A stretch of 35,270 nucleotides of DNA from Algorimicrobium sp002414705 (GTDB lineage: Bacteria; Bacteroidota; Bacteroidia; Flavobacteriales; Flavobacteriaceae), in assembly GCA_963972425.1 (NCBI GenBank), contig CAXAUF010000029.1:1-35270 (forward strand), written 5' to 3'. This document shows positions 8,961 to 17,276 of the stretch, in pieces; position 1 is the first letter of the stretch, and each line of letters starts with the position of its first letter. The notes under the pieces are model-generated. The model did no database searches. It saw only the letters and a program-made list of their open reading frames with translations, and had not been told where the DNA came from. Both the position numbers and the translations under genes were made by a program.

Positions 8961-9257
8961 TTAAATACGAAGACCAACTGGTAGCATACTTTTATATTGC
9001 CTGTTTTTTCGAATAAATCTTGCTATTTCAGGACTTGTTGGAACAACACTTAAATTACGTTCTTCTATGTTTTTAAATACAGTAATTATAAATTCGTTTT
9101 GAAATGTTTCAGAAAACAAATCTTCGGGAATAATAAGCTTCGTTAAAAATATTTTTCGTTCTTGAAGGGAATATTCAATTTTAGCAAGTTGATCGTCTAT
9201 TTTTAATTCAAACTGACGCAAAAAATCATTGTCAATGAGTTCATGTTCTTCTATCAT
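8961..9257 (-). CDS. small GNAT-like protein (NATD1/YjdJ type) with degenerate acetyl-CoA loop
   Basis: A 98-residue cytoplasmic protein. FELKIDDQLAKIEYSLQERK followed by IFLTKLIIPEDLF, and the late VVPTSPEIARFIRKNRQY, match the layout of short NATD1-type GNAT acetyltransferases. In those, a 'VVPxCPFVxxYIxxHPEY' motif closes the domain. The glycine-rich acetyl-CoA binding loop (RGxGxG) expected between is replaced here by FSETFQNEFI, which has no glycines. The protein may therefore not be an acetyltransferase. The ATG at 9257 is preferred over an in-frame TTG at 9275. Its start region is divergent from the hydrolase gene at 9374. Confidence 0.62.
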   Translation of the reverse strand: MIEEHELIDNDFLRQFELKIDDQLAKIEYSLQERKIFLTKLIIPEDLFSETFQNEFIITVFKNIEERNLSVVPTSPEIARFIRKNRQYKSMLPVGLRI

Positions 9258-9307
9258 AATATTCTTTTTAATCAATGGAATTATAGGGAATGGAAACTAT
9301 TTTTATA

Positions 9308-9328
9308 TAGTTTTGTAAAACAAATTTA
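9308..9328. promoter_or_regulatory. candidate divergent -7 boxes between the GNAT-like gene and the hydrolase gene
   Basis: TAGTTTTG at 9308-9315 on the plus strand and TAAATTTG at 9328-9321 on the minus strand both match TAnnTTTG. They lie five bases apart in the 116-base gap between divergent starts. Neither has a good TTG at the usual distance. If both are real, the two polymerases would compete for overlapping DNA. Confidence 0.4.
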
Positions 9329-9373
9329 CAAAAAAATATTATTAATATTAATGTTTAAGGACTTTAATACCTT

Positions 9374-10054
9374 ATGGATCAAGATATAATACATGTTTAT
9401 TTTATGCCTGGATTAGCTGCTAACCCAACTATTTTTGAGCATATTAAGCTTCCAGAAAAACAATTTAAAATTCATTGGATGGAATGGCAGATACCAGAAG
9501 ATAATGAAACAATATCTGATTATGCATTACGTTTATCAAAACAGATAACTGAAAAACATGTGGCATTATTAGGCGTATCCTTTGGTGGTGTTTTAGTACA
9601 GGAAATGAGTAAGTATTTAAAATTAAAGCGCTTAATAATTATTTCCAGTATTAAGAGCACGCATGAAATGCCTAACCGTATGAAAATAATGAGTGTTACT
9701 AAAGCTTATAAATTATTTCCAGCTTCGTTACTTGGAAATATGGATTTGTTAGCAAAATATGCTTTTGGAGAAACCGTTAAAAAACGTGTTGAGCTGTATA
9801 AAAAATATCTTTCTGTAACAGATCCAAAGTATATTAATTGGGCTGTAAGGGAAATGATATGTTGGAAGCAGGATAAGCCACCCGAAAATTTAATTCATAT
9901 TCACGGATCGCTAGATAATGTTTTTCCTTACAGACACATTAAAAATTGCATCACCGTAAATAAAGGAACACATATTATGGTGTTAAATAAATACCGTTGG
10001 TTTAATGAACACCTGCCACAACTTATTTTGGAAGGATCTGACGAATCGTGTTGA
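9374..10054 (+). CDS. alpha/beta-hydrolase family protein
   Basis: A 226-residue cytoplasmic protein with no signal peptide. The oxyanion region is VYFMPGLAANPTIFEHI. The nucleophile elbow is GVSFGG with Ser69, the acid is probably Asp181 in HGSLDNVFP, and the base is His200 in KGTHIMVL. All three catalytic residues of a serine hydrolase are therefore in place and in order. The substrate is unknown. The gene starts a plus-strand run. Its stop lies 34 bases before the lytic transglycosylase start, so co-transcription with the wall-related genes that follow is likely. Confidence 0.82.
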   Translation: MDQDIIHVYFMPGLAANPTIFEHIKLPEKQFKIHWMEWQIPEDNETISDYALRLSKQITEKHVALLGVSFGGVLVQEMSKYLKLKRLIIISSIKSTHEMPNRMKIMSVTKAYKLFPASLLGNMDLLAKYAFGETVKKRVELYKKYLSVTDPKYINWAVREMICWKQDKPPENLIHIHGSLDNVFPYRHIKNCITVNKGTHIMVLNKYRWFNEHLPQLILEGSDESC

Positions 10055-10088
10055 ATTTTTTTATAACTTTAAACAAAAACTTACAGAT

Positions 10089-11018
10089 ATGAAATGGATG
10101 AAAAGAATGCTAATGATGGTTGGATTGTTGAGTTTAACTATCCTTTTTGTTTTTGCACAACAGAACGCAAAAACGGATGAAAATTTTGAGAGGCAACTTA
10201 TTAACGATTACAATGTTTATGCTATACAAATTCCAGAGAATCTAGATTTTGCAGGTGAAGCATTACCATTAAGCGATCCGGACATTTATGAGCGTATGGA
10301 TCGTGAGTTATTAGTAAATACCTACTGGCAATCTAATGGATTGCTCATGTTTAAGCGTGCCAAAAAATACTTTCCTATAATTGAACCTATTTTAGCAAAA
10401 CATGGTGTGCCAGATGATTTTAAATATTTAGCTGTAATAGAAAGTGGATTAACTAATGCGGTTTCTCCAGCTGGAGCAAAAGGTGTTTGGCAAATAATGC
10501 CAGCAACTGCACGCGAATATGGTTTGGAAGTTAATGATAATGTGGATGAGCGCTATAATTTAGAAATGTCGACAGAGGTTGCTTGTGATTATTTAAAAAA
10601 ATCTAAAGAAAAATTAGGATCTTGGACTTTGGCAGCAGCTGCTTATAATGCCGGAATGTCTGGTATTTCAAGAAGACTGGAAGAACAGAATGTGAATAAT
10701 TATTACGATTTGCTTTTAGGCGAAGAAACAGGACGTTATATGTTACGGATTGTTGCTTTAAAAGAAATAATGTCCAATGCTGATAAATACGGATTTAATT
10801 TTAGAGAAAAAGATTTATACACAAATGTACCAACTTACAAGGTAGCTGTAGATACCGCTGTTACTGATTTTACAGCGTTTGCTGAAAAATACAAAATAAA
10901 TTATAAAATTTTAAAAATTCATAATCCGTGGTTGCGCGAACCTTTCTTATATAATAAATCTAGAAAAAAATATTTAATTGAAATCCCTAAAGATGGTTAT
11001 TATCCAACAAAACCATAA
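10089..11018 (+). CDS. membrane-associated lytic murein transglycosylase (SLT domain, MltD-like)
   Basis: A 309-residue exported protein that cleaves peptidoglycan glycan strands. The signal or anchor is MKWMKRMLMMVGLLSLTILF, ending near FAQQ at 22-25. The SLT domain spans about 100-230. The catalytic Glu118 lies in AVIESG, followed by SPAGAKGVWQIMPATAREYG and AAAAYNAGMSGI. Unlike E. coli MltD it ends without clear LysM repeats: the tail after about 250 is short and basic. An in-frame start at 10005 would overlap the hydrolase gene and displace the signal peptide, so 10089 is chosen. Its stop codon shares a base with the start of the next gene (TAATG), showing translational coupling to cardiolipin synthase. 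Confidence 0.92.
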   Translation: MKWMKRMLMMVGLLSLTILFVFAQQNAKTDENFERQLINDYNVYAIQIPENLDFAGEALPLSDPDIYERMDRELLVNTYWQSNGLLMFKRAKKYFPIIEPILAKHGVPDDFKYLAVIESGLTNAVSPAGAKGVWQIMPATAREYGLEVNDNVDERYNLEMSTEVACDYLKKSKEKLGSWTLAAAAYNAGMSGISRRLEEQNVNNYYDLLLGEETGRYMLRIVALKEIMSNADKYGFNFREKDLYTNVPTYKVAVDTAVTDFTAFAEKYKINYKILKIHNPWLREPFLYNKSRKKYLIEIPKDGYYPTKP

Positions 11019-12472
11019 TGCTCGATTTTCTTAATGAAAATATATGGGTCATTATTGTTGTTCTGAATTATATTCTAGCAATTTCGGCTGCAATTACCAT
11101 TTTATTTAAAAACATAAATCCCACTAAAACCTTGTCTTATATCCTGGTTTTAGTGGTTTTTCCTTTTTTAGGATTGATTGTTTATTATTTTTTCGGACAA
11201 GAATATCGTAAGAATAAAATATTCAACAGGAAAAATGTACTTAATGAAAAAATAGTGCAAAATTTGGGTAGAGATTTCGAATTAAGTGATAGTCAACTTC
11301 ACAAATTAGATGAATTTTTAGATGAAAAAATTAAATTAGTGCATCTATTAAATAATAATAAAAGTACACCTGTAACATTACATAACGAACTTCAGATTTT
11401 AAAAAATGGTCAGGAGAAGTTTCAATTTCTATTTGAAGATTTAAAACATGCAGAACATCACATTCATTTAGAATATTATATTCTTAAAGATGATAATATT
11501 GGAACACAGCTTATAGATATTCTATGCCAGAAAGCTACGGAAGGCATAAAAGTACGATTGAGTTTTGATGATGTTGGAAGTAAAATTTCTTCCAAAACAA
11601 AAAAAAGAATGACCAAAAGCGGGATTGAGTTCTATGCTTTTATGCCAGTTTTGTTCCCAAGGTTTACCAGTAAAATGAATTATAGAAATCATAGAAAAAT
11701 TGCTATTATAGATGGTAAAATAGGTTATGTTGGTGGAATTAATGTATCAGATAATTATGTGAATTATAAAAATGGTGAATCTTATTGGAGAGATACGCAT
11801 TTACGCATGGTTGGTGAAGCTTTAAAACCGTTACAAATTCATTTTTTAATGACTTGGGATTTTGTCTCTAATTCCAGTTGTAAAATTACTGCCGAGTTAT
11901 TTCCGGATGTTCATATTAAAACTATAAAAGCAGTTCAAATTGCCGGTAGTGGTCCTGATACGGATTGGGCAAATATTATGGATGCCATGTTTGTAGCTAT
12001 AAATACTGCTGAAGATTACGTTTATGTAACCACACCTTATTTTATTCCAAATGACGAAATTGTTACTTCGTTACAAATAGCTGCAAAAAGTGGGTTGGAT
12101 GTACGTTTGTTAATTCCGAAAAATTCCGATTCTTGGACAGCAAAACATGCTACAAATTCTTATTTAGAACGTTTATTAGAAGCAAATGTTAAAGTGTATC
12201 GCTATACAAAAGGTTTTATTCATGCAAAAACAATGGTGGTAGATGATTTGTTTTCCACCATAGGAACTGCTAATTTAGACTATAGAAGTTTCAACATTAA
12301 TTTTGAAATCAATGCGCTTATCTATAATAAAGAAACCAGCTTGGAGCTAAAAAATATTTTTTTAGAAGATATTCAAGACAGTGATCAAATTACTTTAGAG
12401 AAATGGCAAGAACGTTCTAGATTCTCAAAAGTGAAAGAGTCTTATTGTCGCTTATGGTCGCCATTATTATAG
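11018..12472 (+). CDS. cls: cardiolipin synthase (phospholipase D family)
   Basis: A 484-residue inner-membrane enzyme that joins two phosphatidylglycerol molecules into cardiolipin and glycerol. Two N-terminal spans lie at about 9-30 and 39-59, the second ending in VYYFFGQEYRKNK as in typical Cls. Both HKD motifs are complete: His225, Lys227 and Asp232 in NHRKIAIIDG, and His402, Lys404 and Asp409 in IHAKTMVVDD. TTPYFIPND lies between them at about 338-346. Length is normal for bacterial Cls. It overlaps the transglycosylase stop by one base. Its own stop is one base from the stop of the convergent TPR gene, so no terminator fits between. Confidence 0.93.
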   Translation: MLDFLNENIWVIIVVLNYILAISAAITILFKNINPTKTLSYILVLVVFPFLGLIVYYFFGQEYRKNKIFNRKNVLNEKIVQNLGRDFELSDSQLHKLDEFLDEKIKLVHLLNNNKSTPVTLHNELQILKNGQEKFQFLFEDLKHAEHHIHLEYYILKDDNIGTQLIDILCQKATEGIKVRLSFDDVGSKISSKTKKRMTKSGIEFYAFMPVLFPRFTSKMNYRNHRKIAIIDGKIGYVGGINVSDNYVNYKNGESYWRDTHLRMVGEALKPLQIHFLMTWDFVSNSSCKITAELFPDVHIKTIKAVQIAGSGPDTDWANIMDAMFVAINTAEDYVYVTTPYFIPNDEIVTSLQIAAKSGLDVRLLIPKNSDSWTAKHATNSYLERLLEANVKVYRYTKGFIHAKTMVVDDLFSTIGTANLDYRSFNINFEINALIYNKETSLELKNIFLEDIQDSDQITLEKWQERSRFSKVKESYCRLWSPLL

Positions 12473-12473
12473 T

Positions 12474-13040
12474 TTAACGTCTTTTGCCTCTTGCTTGGTT
12501 TTGTCCGTAGTGCTGTGTAGGGCCTTGAGATCGTTTCATGTTTTCTTTCATCATTTTAATCTGATCGGCAAGCATATTACGTTTATCTAATTTTTCTGCC
12601 TCTTTAAGCAGTAATTTAGATTCATTTTTTCTGTTTTTGGTAAAAGCAATTCCAGCTAAATTTAATTTTGCCATAGCTAAATCATGATCCATGGATAGAC
12701 CTAATCCAATAGCTTTTTTAAAATGCTTTTCTGCTTCATTCATATTAGATTGAGAAACCATAATACCATGAAGATAGTAATAATAACCCTCTTGTTTCTT
12801 TACTAGGGCACTGCTAGGATTTTTAATTTTATTAAGCCATTTTTTTGCCCCTTCAAAATCTTGCTTACGTAATCTTAAAAATGCTATTAAGATAAATTCG
12901 TTTTTAAAATATAGAAATATAAAAATTAATGACAGTAAAATAAACATGATACCATTGCCAATATTGCCTTCTACAAATTGATAAATAGCATACCCAATGA
13001 TGCCTAAAGCTATTATTAGTTTAATAATTTTATTGTACAT
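12474..13040 (-). CDS. membrane-anchored TPR-like protein
   Basis: A 188-residue protein with two hydrophobic segments at about 6-22 and 28-50. A soluble part follows that looks like tetratricopeptide helices: the stretches near 56-72 (RLRKQDFEGAKKWLNKI), 85-112 and 118-150 show the usual alternating large/small residue pattern. A Gln/Gly/Arg-rich tail ends in RGKRR. It probably scaffolds proteins at the inner membrane, but no partner is indicated. Its ATG lies within the last codons of the DUF6263 gene (11-base overlap), so the two form an operon. Confidence 0.65.
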   Translation of the reverse strand: MYNKIIKLIIALGIIGYAIYQFVEGNIGNGIMFILLSLIFIFLYFKNEFILIAFLRLRKQDFEGAKKWLNKIKNPSSALVKKQEGYYYYLHGIMVSQSNMNEAEKHFKKAIGLGLSMDHDLAMAKLNLAGIAFTKNRKNESKLLLKEAEKLDKRNMLADQIKMMKENMKRSQGPTQHYGQNQARGKRR

Positions 13041-13926
13041 AAAGTTTCGTTTTATAAGTTGTAATAGAATTTATTGTTGTTGGTATTTTTATTGAATTAT
13101 TTTGCAAAGATACAGTGTTACCTTGAGTTTTAGAAGTCACAGTCATTGTTTTTACAACACCAGTTTTAAAATCTGCTAAAATCTGTGTTTTTTGTTCACC
13201 TTCTAAAAACATATTGTAATTGTCTTCATTAGATTTTAAAGAAATATGAGCAGCTCCTACTATGTCTAATGTTGGGCTAATAGCTTTAAGTGTCCAGTTG
13301 TTTTTAGCTTCTAATTCTCCAGAATAGGTGTTTTTCCAACTATCACCAATAGCAATTTTTTTTGTTGGATAAATATAGGTGAATTGCTCAAAACTTTCAG
13401 AAAGACTCTTGCTGCCAAACTCTTTTTTCATTTCTTCAATCATGATTTGTTTGGTAAATTCGTCTTCAATGCCTGAATTTTTCATCATGTTATTAATTAA
13501 GCGTGTAGTTCCACGAACACTAATAATATCGCCAGTTTTTAAAATTTCAATTTTGAGTTTTGTTTTTGTTAAACCAGAAAAAATGTTAGCTTCAATGTCA
13601 TCAGATTCAAATGGAGCAGAAGTATCTACTGACATAATATTGCCATATTGATTGGAACTAGATTGTAGTTTAAAAAGATTGAAACTGAAATCCATTAAAT
13701 AAGAACTATCAGTGACTGTTTTTACCACAAAAACAAACTTACTTTCTAAAACATTAGTCATTTCATGCATAGAGCCATCAATATCTTGTGTGATTATTTG
13801 ATTAGCTTTTTGATGAACAACAATACTATCTCCAATTTTTAATTTATATTGCAACTGTGTTTGTGCATTGCTATTACTGCTTAATACTGTGAATAGTAAT
13901 ATACTAGTCGCTAAAATTCTTTGCAT
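13030..13926 (-). CDS. exported DUF6263-like protein
   Basis: A 298-residue protein with a signal peptide: MQRILATSILLFTVLSSNSN, with cleavage probably after NAQ near residue 22. The mature part starts with a repeat-poor beta-rich sequence, YKLKIGDSIVVHQKANQIIT, and contains a central helix near 150-185 and KKIAIGDSWKNTY at about 206-218. This resembles Bacteroidota DUF6263 proteins, whose role is unknown. It would be periplasmic or outer-membrane associated. It overlaps the TPR gene by 11 bases (ATGTACAATAA), implying coupled translation. Confidence 0.65.
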   Translation of the reverse strand: MQRILATSILLFTVLSSNSNAQTQLQYKLKIGDSIVVHQKANQIITQDIDGSMHEMTNVLESKFVFVVKTVTDSSYLMDFSFNLFKLQSSSNQYGNIMSVDTSAPFESDDIEANIFSGLTKTKLKIEILKTGDIISVRGTTRLINNMMKNSGIEDEFTKQIMIEEMKKEFGSKSLSESFEQFTYIYPTKKIAIGDSWKNTYSGELEAKNNWTLKAISPTLDIVGAAHISLKSNEDNYNMFLEGEQKTQILADFKTGVVKTMTVTSKTQGNTVSLQNNSIKIPTTINSITTYKTKLYVQ

Positions 13927-13994
13927 TTTTTTTCCTTTCTTAAGGACTGCAAAGAAACTAAAATTATATCTAAAAAATATTTTTAAAATAAGGT

Positions 13995-14024
13995 TTGTTA
14001 AATAAAAAAGGGTTTGTATATTTG
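13995..14024 (+). promoter_or_regulatory. promoter of rpmH
   Basis: TTG at 13995-13997 and TATATTTG at 14017-14024 are 19 bases apart, a perfect Bacteroidota housekeeping promoter. The bases after the -7 box (CAC) are the same as at the rpmE2 promoter. Transcription should start near 14030, immediately before a small hairpin TTTAGG/CCTAAA (14033-14038 with 14046-14051) at the 5' end of the leader. Confidence 0.82.
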
Positions 14025-14093
14025 CACGCAGTTTTAGGGATAGAACCTAAATACGAAAAAAGATATTTTAAGAAGACTTTAAAGATATAAGTA

Positions 14094-14255
14094 ATGAGTA
14101 AAAGAACATTTCAGCCGTCAAAAAGAAAAAGAAAAAACAAGCATGGTTTCAGAGAAAGAATGGCTAGTGCTAATGGAAGAAAAGTCCTTGCTCGTAGAAG
14201 AGCTAAAGGAAGAAAGAAAATATCTGTATCTTCTGAATTAAGACATAAAAAATAA
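14094..14255 (+). CDS. rpmH: 50S ribosomal protein L34
   Basis: A 53-residue, very basic protein. It begins MSKRTFQPSKRKRKNKHGFR, continues ERMASANGRKVLARRRAKGR and ends KKISVSSELRHKK. This is the classic L34 sequence with a slightly extended C-terminus, as usual in Bacteroidota. Its own promoter lies about 70 bases upstream and a terminator follows 23 bases after the stop. The usual neighbours of rpmH in many bacteria (dnaA, rnpA, yidC) are absent; here it precedes carB. Confidence 0.97.
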   Translation: MSKRTFQPSKRKRKNKHGFRERMASANGRKVLARRRAKGRKKISVSSELRHKK

Positions 14256-14278
14256 TGAATTAACAATTGTTAATATAT

Positions 14279-14310
14279 AAAGGTGTTCCTTATTGGTAAC
14301 GCCTTTTTTT
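14279..14310 (+). terminator. intrinsic terminator of rpmH
   Basis: A nine-pair stem (AAAGGTGTT with AACGCCTTT, one G-T pair) around a ten-base loop, followed by a run of Ts to 14310. The T-tract ends about 16 bases before the candidate carB -7 box. Confidence 0.8.
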
Positions 14311-14326
14311 ATACCCAAACGTTAAC

Positions 14327-14334
14327 TACTTTTG
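14327..14334 (+). promoter_or_regulatory. candidate -7 box of carB
   Basis: TACTTTTG matches TAnnTTTG exactly. Transcription would begin near 14340, giving a leader of only about ten bases before the ATG. No TTG is at the expected -33 position, which falls in the rpmH terminator T-tract. Confidence 0.5.
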
Positions 14335-14349
14335 CAAAAACATTTCAAA

Positions 14350-17202
14350 ATGCCTAAAAACAAAAACATAAATTCAGTTCTGCTTATAGGTTCAGGTCCC
14401 ATAGTTATTGGTCAAGCTTGCGAATTTGATTATTCAGGAACACAAGCATTACGCTCTTTAAGAGAAGACGGAATTGAAACCATACTTATCAATTCTAACC
14501 CAGCAACCATTATGACTGATCCTACAATGGCGGATCATGTTTACCTATTGCCTTTAACTACAAAATCCATTGTTAAAATATTAAAAGAGCATCCGCAAAT
14601 TGATGCTGTTCTTCCTACTATGGGAGGACAAACAGCTTTGAATTTAGCGATAGAAGCAGATGAAAAAGGTATTTGGGATGATTTTAATGTAAAATTAATA
14701 GGTGTAGATATTGAAGCTATTAATATAACAGAAGACCGTGAAAAATTTCGCGAACTGATGTTAAAAATTGGTGTTCCAATGGCACCTCAAGCCACTGCAA
14801 CGTCCTATTTAAAGGGTAAAGAAATTGCTCAAGAATTTGGATTCCCTCTAGTTATTAGAGCATCTTACACGCTTGGTGGAGCAGGAGCTTCTATTGTTTA
14901 TAAAGAAGAAGATTTTGATGAATTACTAACCCGTGGATTGGAAATTTCTCCAATTCATGAAGTTATGATTGATAAAGCCCTTTTAGGTTGGAAAGAATAT
15001 GAATTAGAGTTATTGCGCGATAAAAATGACAATGTTGTTATTATTTGTACCATTGAAAATATGGATCCTATGGGAATTCATACAGGCGATTCTATTACAG
15101 TAGCTCCAGCTATGACCCTGTCCGATAAAACATTTCAACGCATGCGTGACATGGCCATCCACATGATGCGCAGTATTGGCGATTTTGCAGGTGGTTGTAA
15201 TGTGCAATTTGCTGTAAGTCCTGATAATAATGAAGATATTATTGCTATTGAAATTAATCCACGTGTATCGCGTTCATCAGCATTAGCGAGTAAAGCAACA
15301 GGTTATCCTATTGCTAAAGTGGCTTCAAAATTAGCAATTGGTTATAATTTAGATGAATTAACCAACCAAATTACAGGATCTACTTCTGCTTTGTTTGAAC
15401 CAACTATAGATTATGTTGTGGTGAAAATACCACGTTGGAATTTTGATAAGTTTGAAGGCTCTGATCGTACATTAGGACTTCAAATGAAAGCCGTTGGTGA
15501 AGTTATGGCTATTGGTCGTTCGTTTCAAGAAGCGCTGCACAAAGCTACTCAATCCCTAGAAATTAAACGTAACGGTTTAGGTGCGGATGGAAAAGGATAT
15601 AAGGATTATGATCAAATTATAGAAAAGTTAACCTTTGCAAGTTGGGATCGAGTTTTTGTTATTTATGATGCCATCCAAATGGGTATTCCTTTGAGTCGTA
15701 TTTATGAAATCACAAAAATTGATATGTGGTTTTTAAAGCAATATGAAGAATTGTATCATTTGGAAAAAGAGATTTCTAAATTTTCAATTGATACCATAGA
15801 TCGTGAATTACTGCTTGAAGCCAAACAAAAAGGGTATGGTGACAGACAAATAGCACACATGCTAAAGTGTTTGGAAAGTCAAGTATATACAAAACGTGAA
15901 GAATTTAAAATTAAACGCGTTTACAAATTAGTAGATACATGTGCTGCCGAATTTAAAGCGCAAACACCATACTATTACTCTACTTTTGAAAATGAAGTAG
16001 AGTTAGCCAATGGCGAAATAGCACCTTCAAATGAGAGTGTTGTTTCCGATAAAAAGAAAATTATTGTTCTTGGCTCTGGACCAAACAGAATTGGTCAAGG
16101 AATTGAGTTCGATTATTGCTGTGTTCATGGAGTTTTAGCAGCTTCTGAATGTGGTTACGAAACTATCATGATTAACTGTAACCCTGAAACGGTTTCAACA
16201 GATTTTGATATTGCAGATAAATTATATTTTGAGCCTGTTTTTTGGGAACATATTTATGATATTATTCAGCATGAAAAACCAGAAGGTGTAATCGTGCAAC
16301 TTGGTGGACAGACTGCTTTAAAATTAGCTGAAAAATTAGACCGTTACGGTATTAAAATTATTGGAACTACATATAAAGCATTAGATTTAGCCGAAGATAG
16401 AGGGAGTTTTTCAACTATTTTAAAAGAAAATAATATTCCGTATCCAGAGTTTGCCGTGGCTACAAATGCAGATGAAGCATTAGCAATTGCTGATGTTTTA
16501 GATTTTCCAATTTTGGTAAGGCCATCTTATGTTTTAGGAGGTCAAGGCATGAAAATTGTTATTAATAAAAAAGAATTGGAAGAGCATGTAGTAGATTTAC
16601 TGCGCCAAATGCCTGACAATAAATTGCTATTAGATCATTATCTAGATGGTGCCATTGAAGCAGAAGCGGATGCTATTTGTGATGGTGAGAACATCTACAT
16701 AATAGGAATCATGGAGCATATTGAGCCTTGTGGAATTCACTCTGGTGATAGTAATGGTGTGTTGCCTCCATTTAATTTAGGTGATTTGGTTCTTCAACAA
16801 ATAAAAGATCATACCAAGAAAATTGCTTTAGCACTTAACACGGTAGGCTTAATTAATATTCAATTCGCAATTAAAGATGATGTTGTTTATATTATTGAAG
16901 CCAATCCAAGAGCATCCAGGACTGTCCCTTTTATTGCCAAAGCTTATGGTGAACCATATGTAAATTATGCAACAAAAGTGATGTTAGGTGAAAAGAAAGT
17001 AACCGATTTTAACTTTAATCCTAAGCTAGAAGGTTATGCAATTAAGCAACCTGTTTTTTCTTTTGATAAGTTTCCGAATGTAAATAAGAAATTAGGACCA
17101 GAAATGAAGAGTACTGGTGAGAGTATTTTATTTATTGATAGCTTAAAAGATGATGAATTTTACAACTTATATGCCAGACGAAAAATGTATTTAAGTAAAT
17201 AA
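14350..17202 (+). CDS. carB: carbamoyl-phosphate synthase large subunit, without the C-terminal allosteric domain
   Basis: A 950-residue cytoplasmic enzyme making carbamoyl phosphate for pyrimidine and arginine synthesis with the CarA glutaminase. The first ATP-grasp half (about 1-400) shows GSGPIVIGQACEFDYSG, TMGGQTALNLA and EINPRVSRSSALASKATGYP. The oligomerisation region follows. The second half (about 555-945) shows GSGPNRIGQGIEFDYC, QLGGQTALKLA, RPSYVLGGQGM and EANPRASRTVPFIAKA. The E. coli protein has 1073 residues; here the protein stops 26 residues after EMKSTGE, exactly where the MGS-like domain that binds UMP and ornithine should begin. The family start is MPKN; an in-frame TTG at 14332 overlaps the -7 box and is rejected. 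No carA is in the window. Confidence 0.97.
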   Translation: MPKNKNINSVLLIGSGPIVIGQACEFDYSGTQALRSLREDGIETILINSNPATIMTDPTMADHVYLLPLTTKSIVKILKEHPQIDAVLPTMGGQTALNLAIEADEKGIWDDFNVKLIGVDIEAINITEDREKFRELMLKIGVPMAPQATATSYLKGKEIAQEFGFPLVIRASYTLGGAGASIVYKEEDFDELLTRGLEISPIHEVMIDKALLGWKEYELELLRDKNDNVVIICTIENMDPMGIHTGDSITVAPAMTLSDKTFQRMRDMAIHMMRSIGDFAGGCNVQFAVSPDNNEDIIAIEINPRVSRSSALASKATGYPIAKVASKLAIGYNLDELTNQITGSTSALFEPTIDYVVVKIPRWNFDKFEGSDRTLGLQMKAVGEVMAIGRSFQEALHKATQSLEIKRNGLGADGKGYKDYDQIIEKLTFASWDRVFVIYDAIQMGIPLSRIYEITKIDMWFLKQYEELYHLEKEISKFSIDTIDRELLLEAKQKGYGDRQIAHMLKCLESQVYTKREEFKIKRVYKLVDTCAAEFKAQTPYYYSTFENEVELANGEIAPSNESVVSDKKKIIVLGSGPNRIGQGIEFDYCCVHGVLAASECGYETIMINCNPETVSTDFDIADKLYFEPVFWEHIYDIIQHEKPEGVIVQLGGQTALKLAEKLDRYGIKIIGTTYKALDLAEDRGSFSTILKENNIPYPEFAVATNADEALAIADVLDFPILVRPSYVLGGQGMKIVINKKELEEHVVDLLRQMPDNKLLLDHYLDGAIEAEADAICDGENIYIIGIMEHIEPCGIHSGDSNGVLPPFNLGDLVLQQIKDHTKKIALALNTVGLINIQFAIKDDVVYIIEANPRASRTVPFIAKAYGEPYVNYATKVMLGEKKVTDFNFNPKLEGYAIKQPVFSFDKFPNVNKKLGPEMKSTGESILFIDSLKDDEFYNLYARRKMYLSK

Positions 17203-17276
17203 GAATAAAACTATTATGATTTTATTTTGATTGTAATTACTTGAAAAGTATTACTTTTATATAAAAATTGCATGTT

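Noticed and set aside
10005..10088. Earlier start for the lytic transglycosylase overlapping the hydrolase gene
   Set aside because: The signal peptide begins at 10089 and the upstream residues are a frame shadow of the hydrolase.
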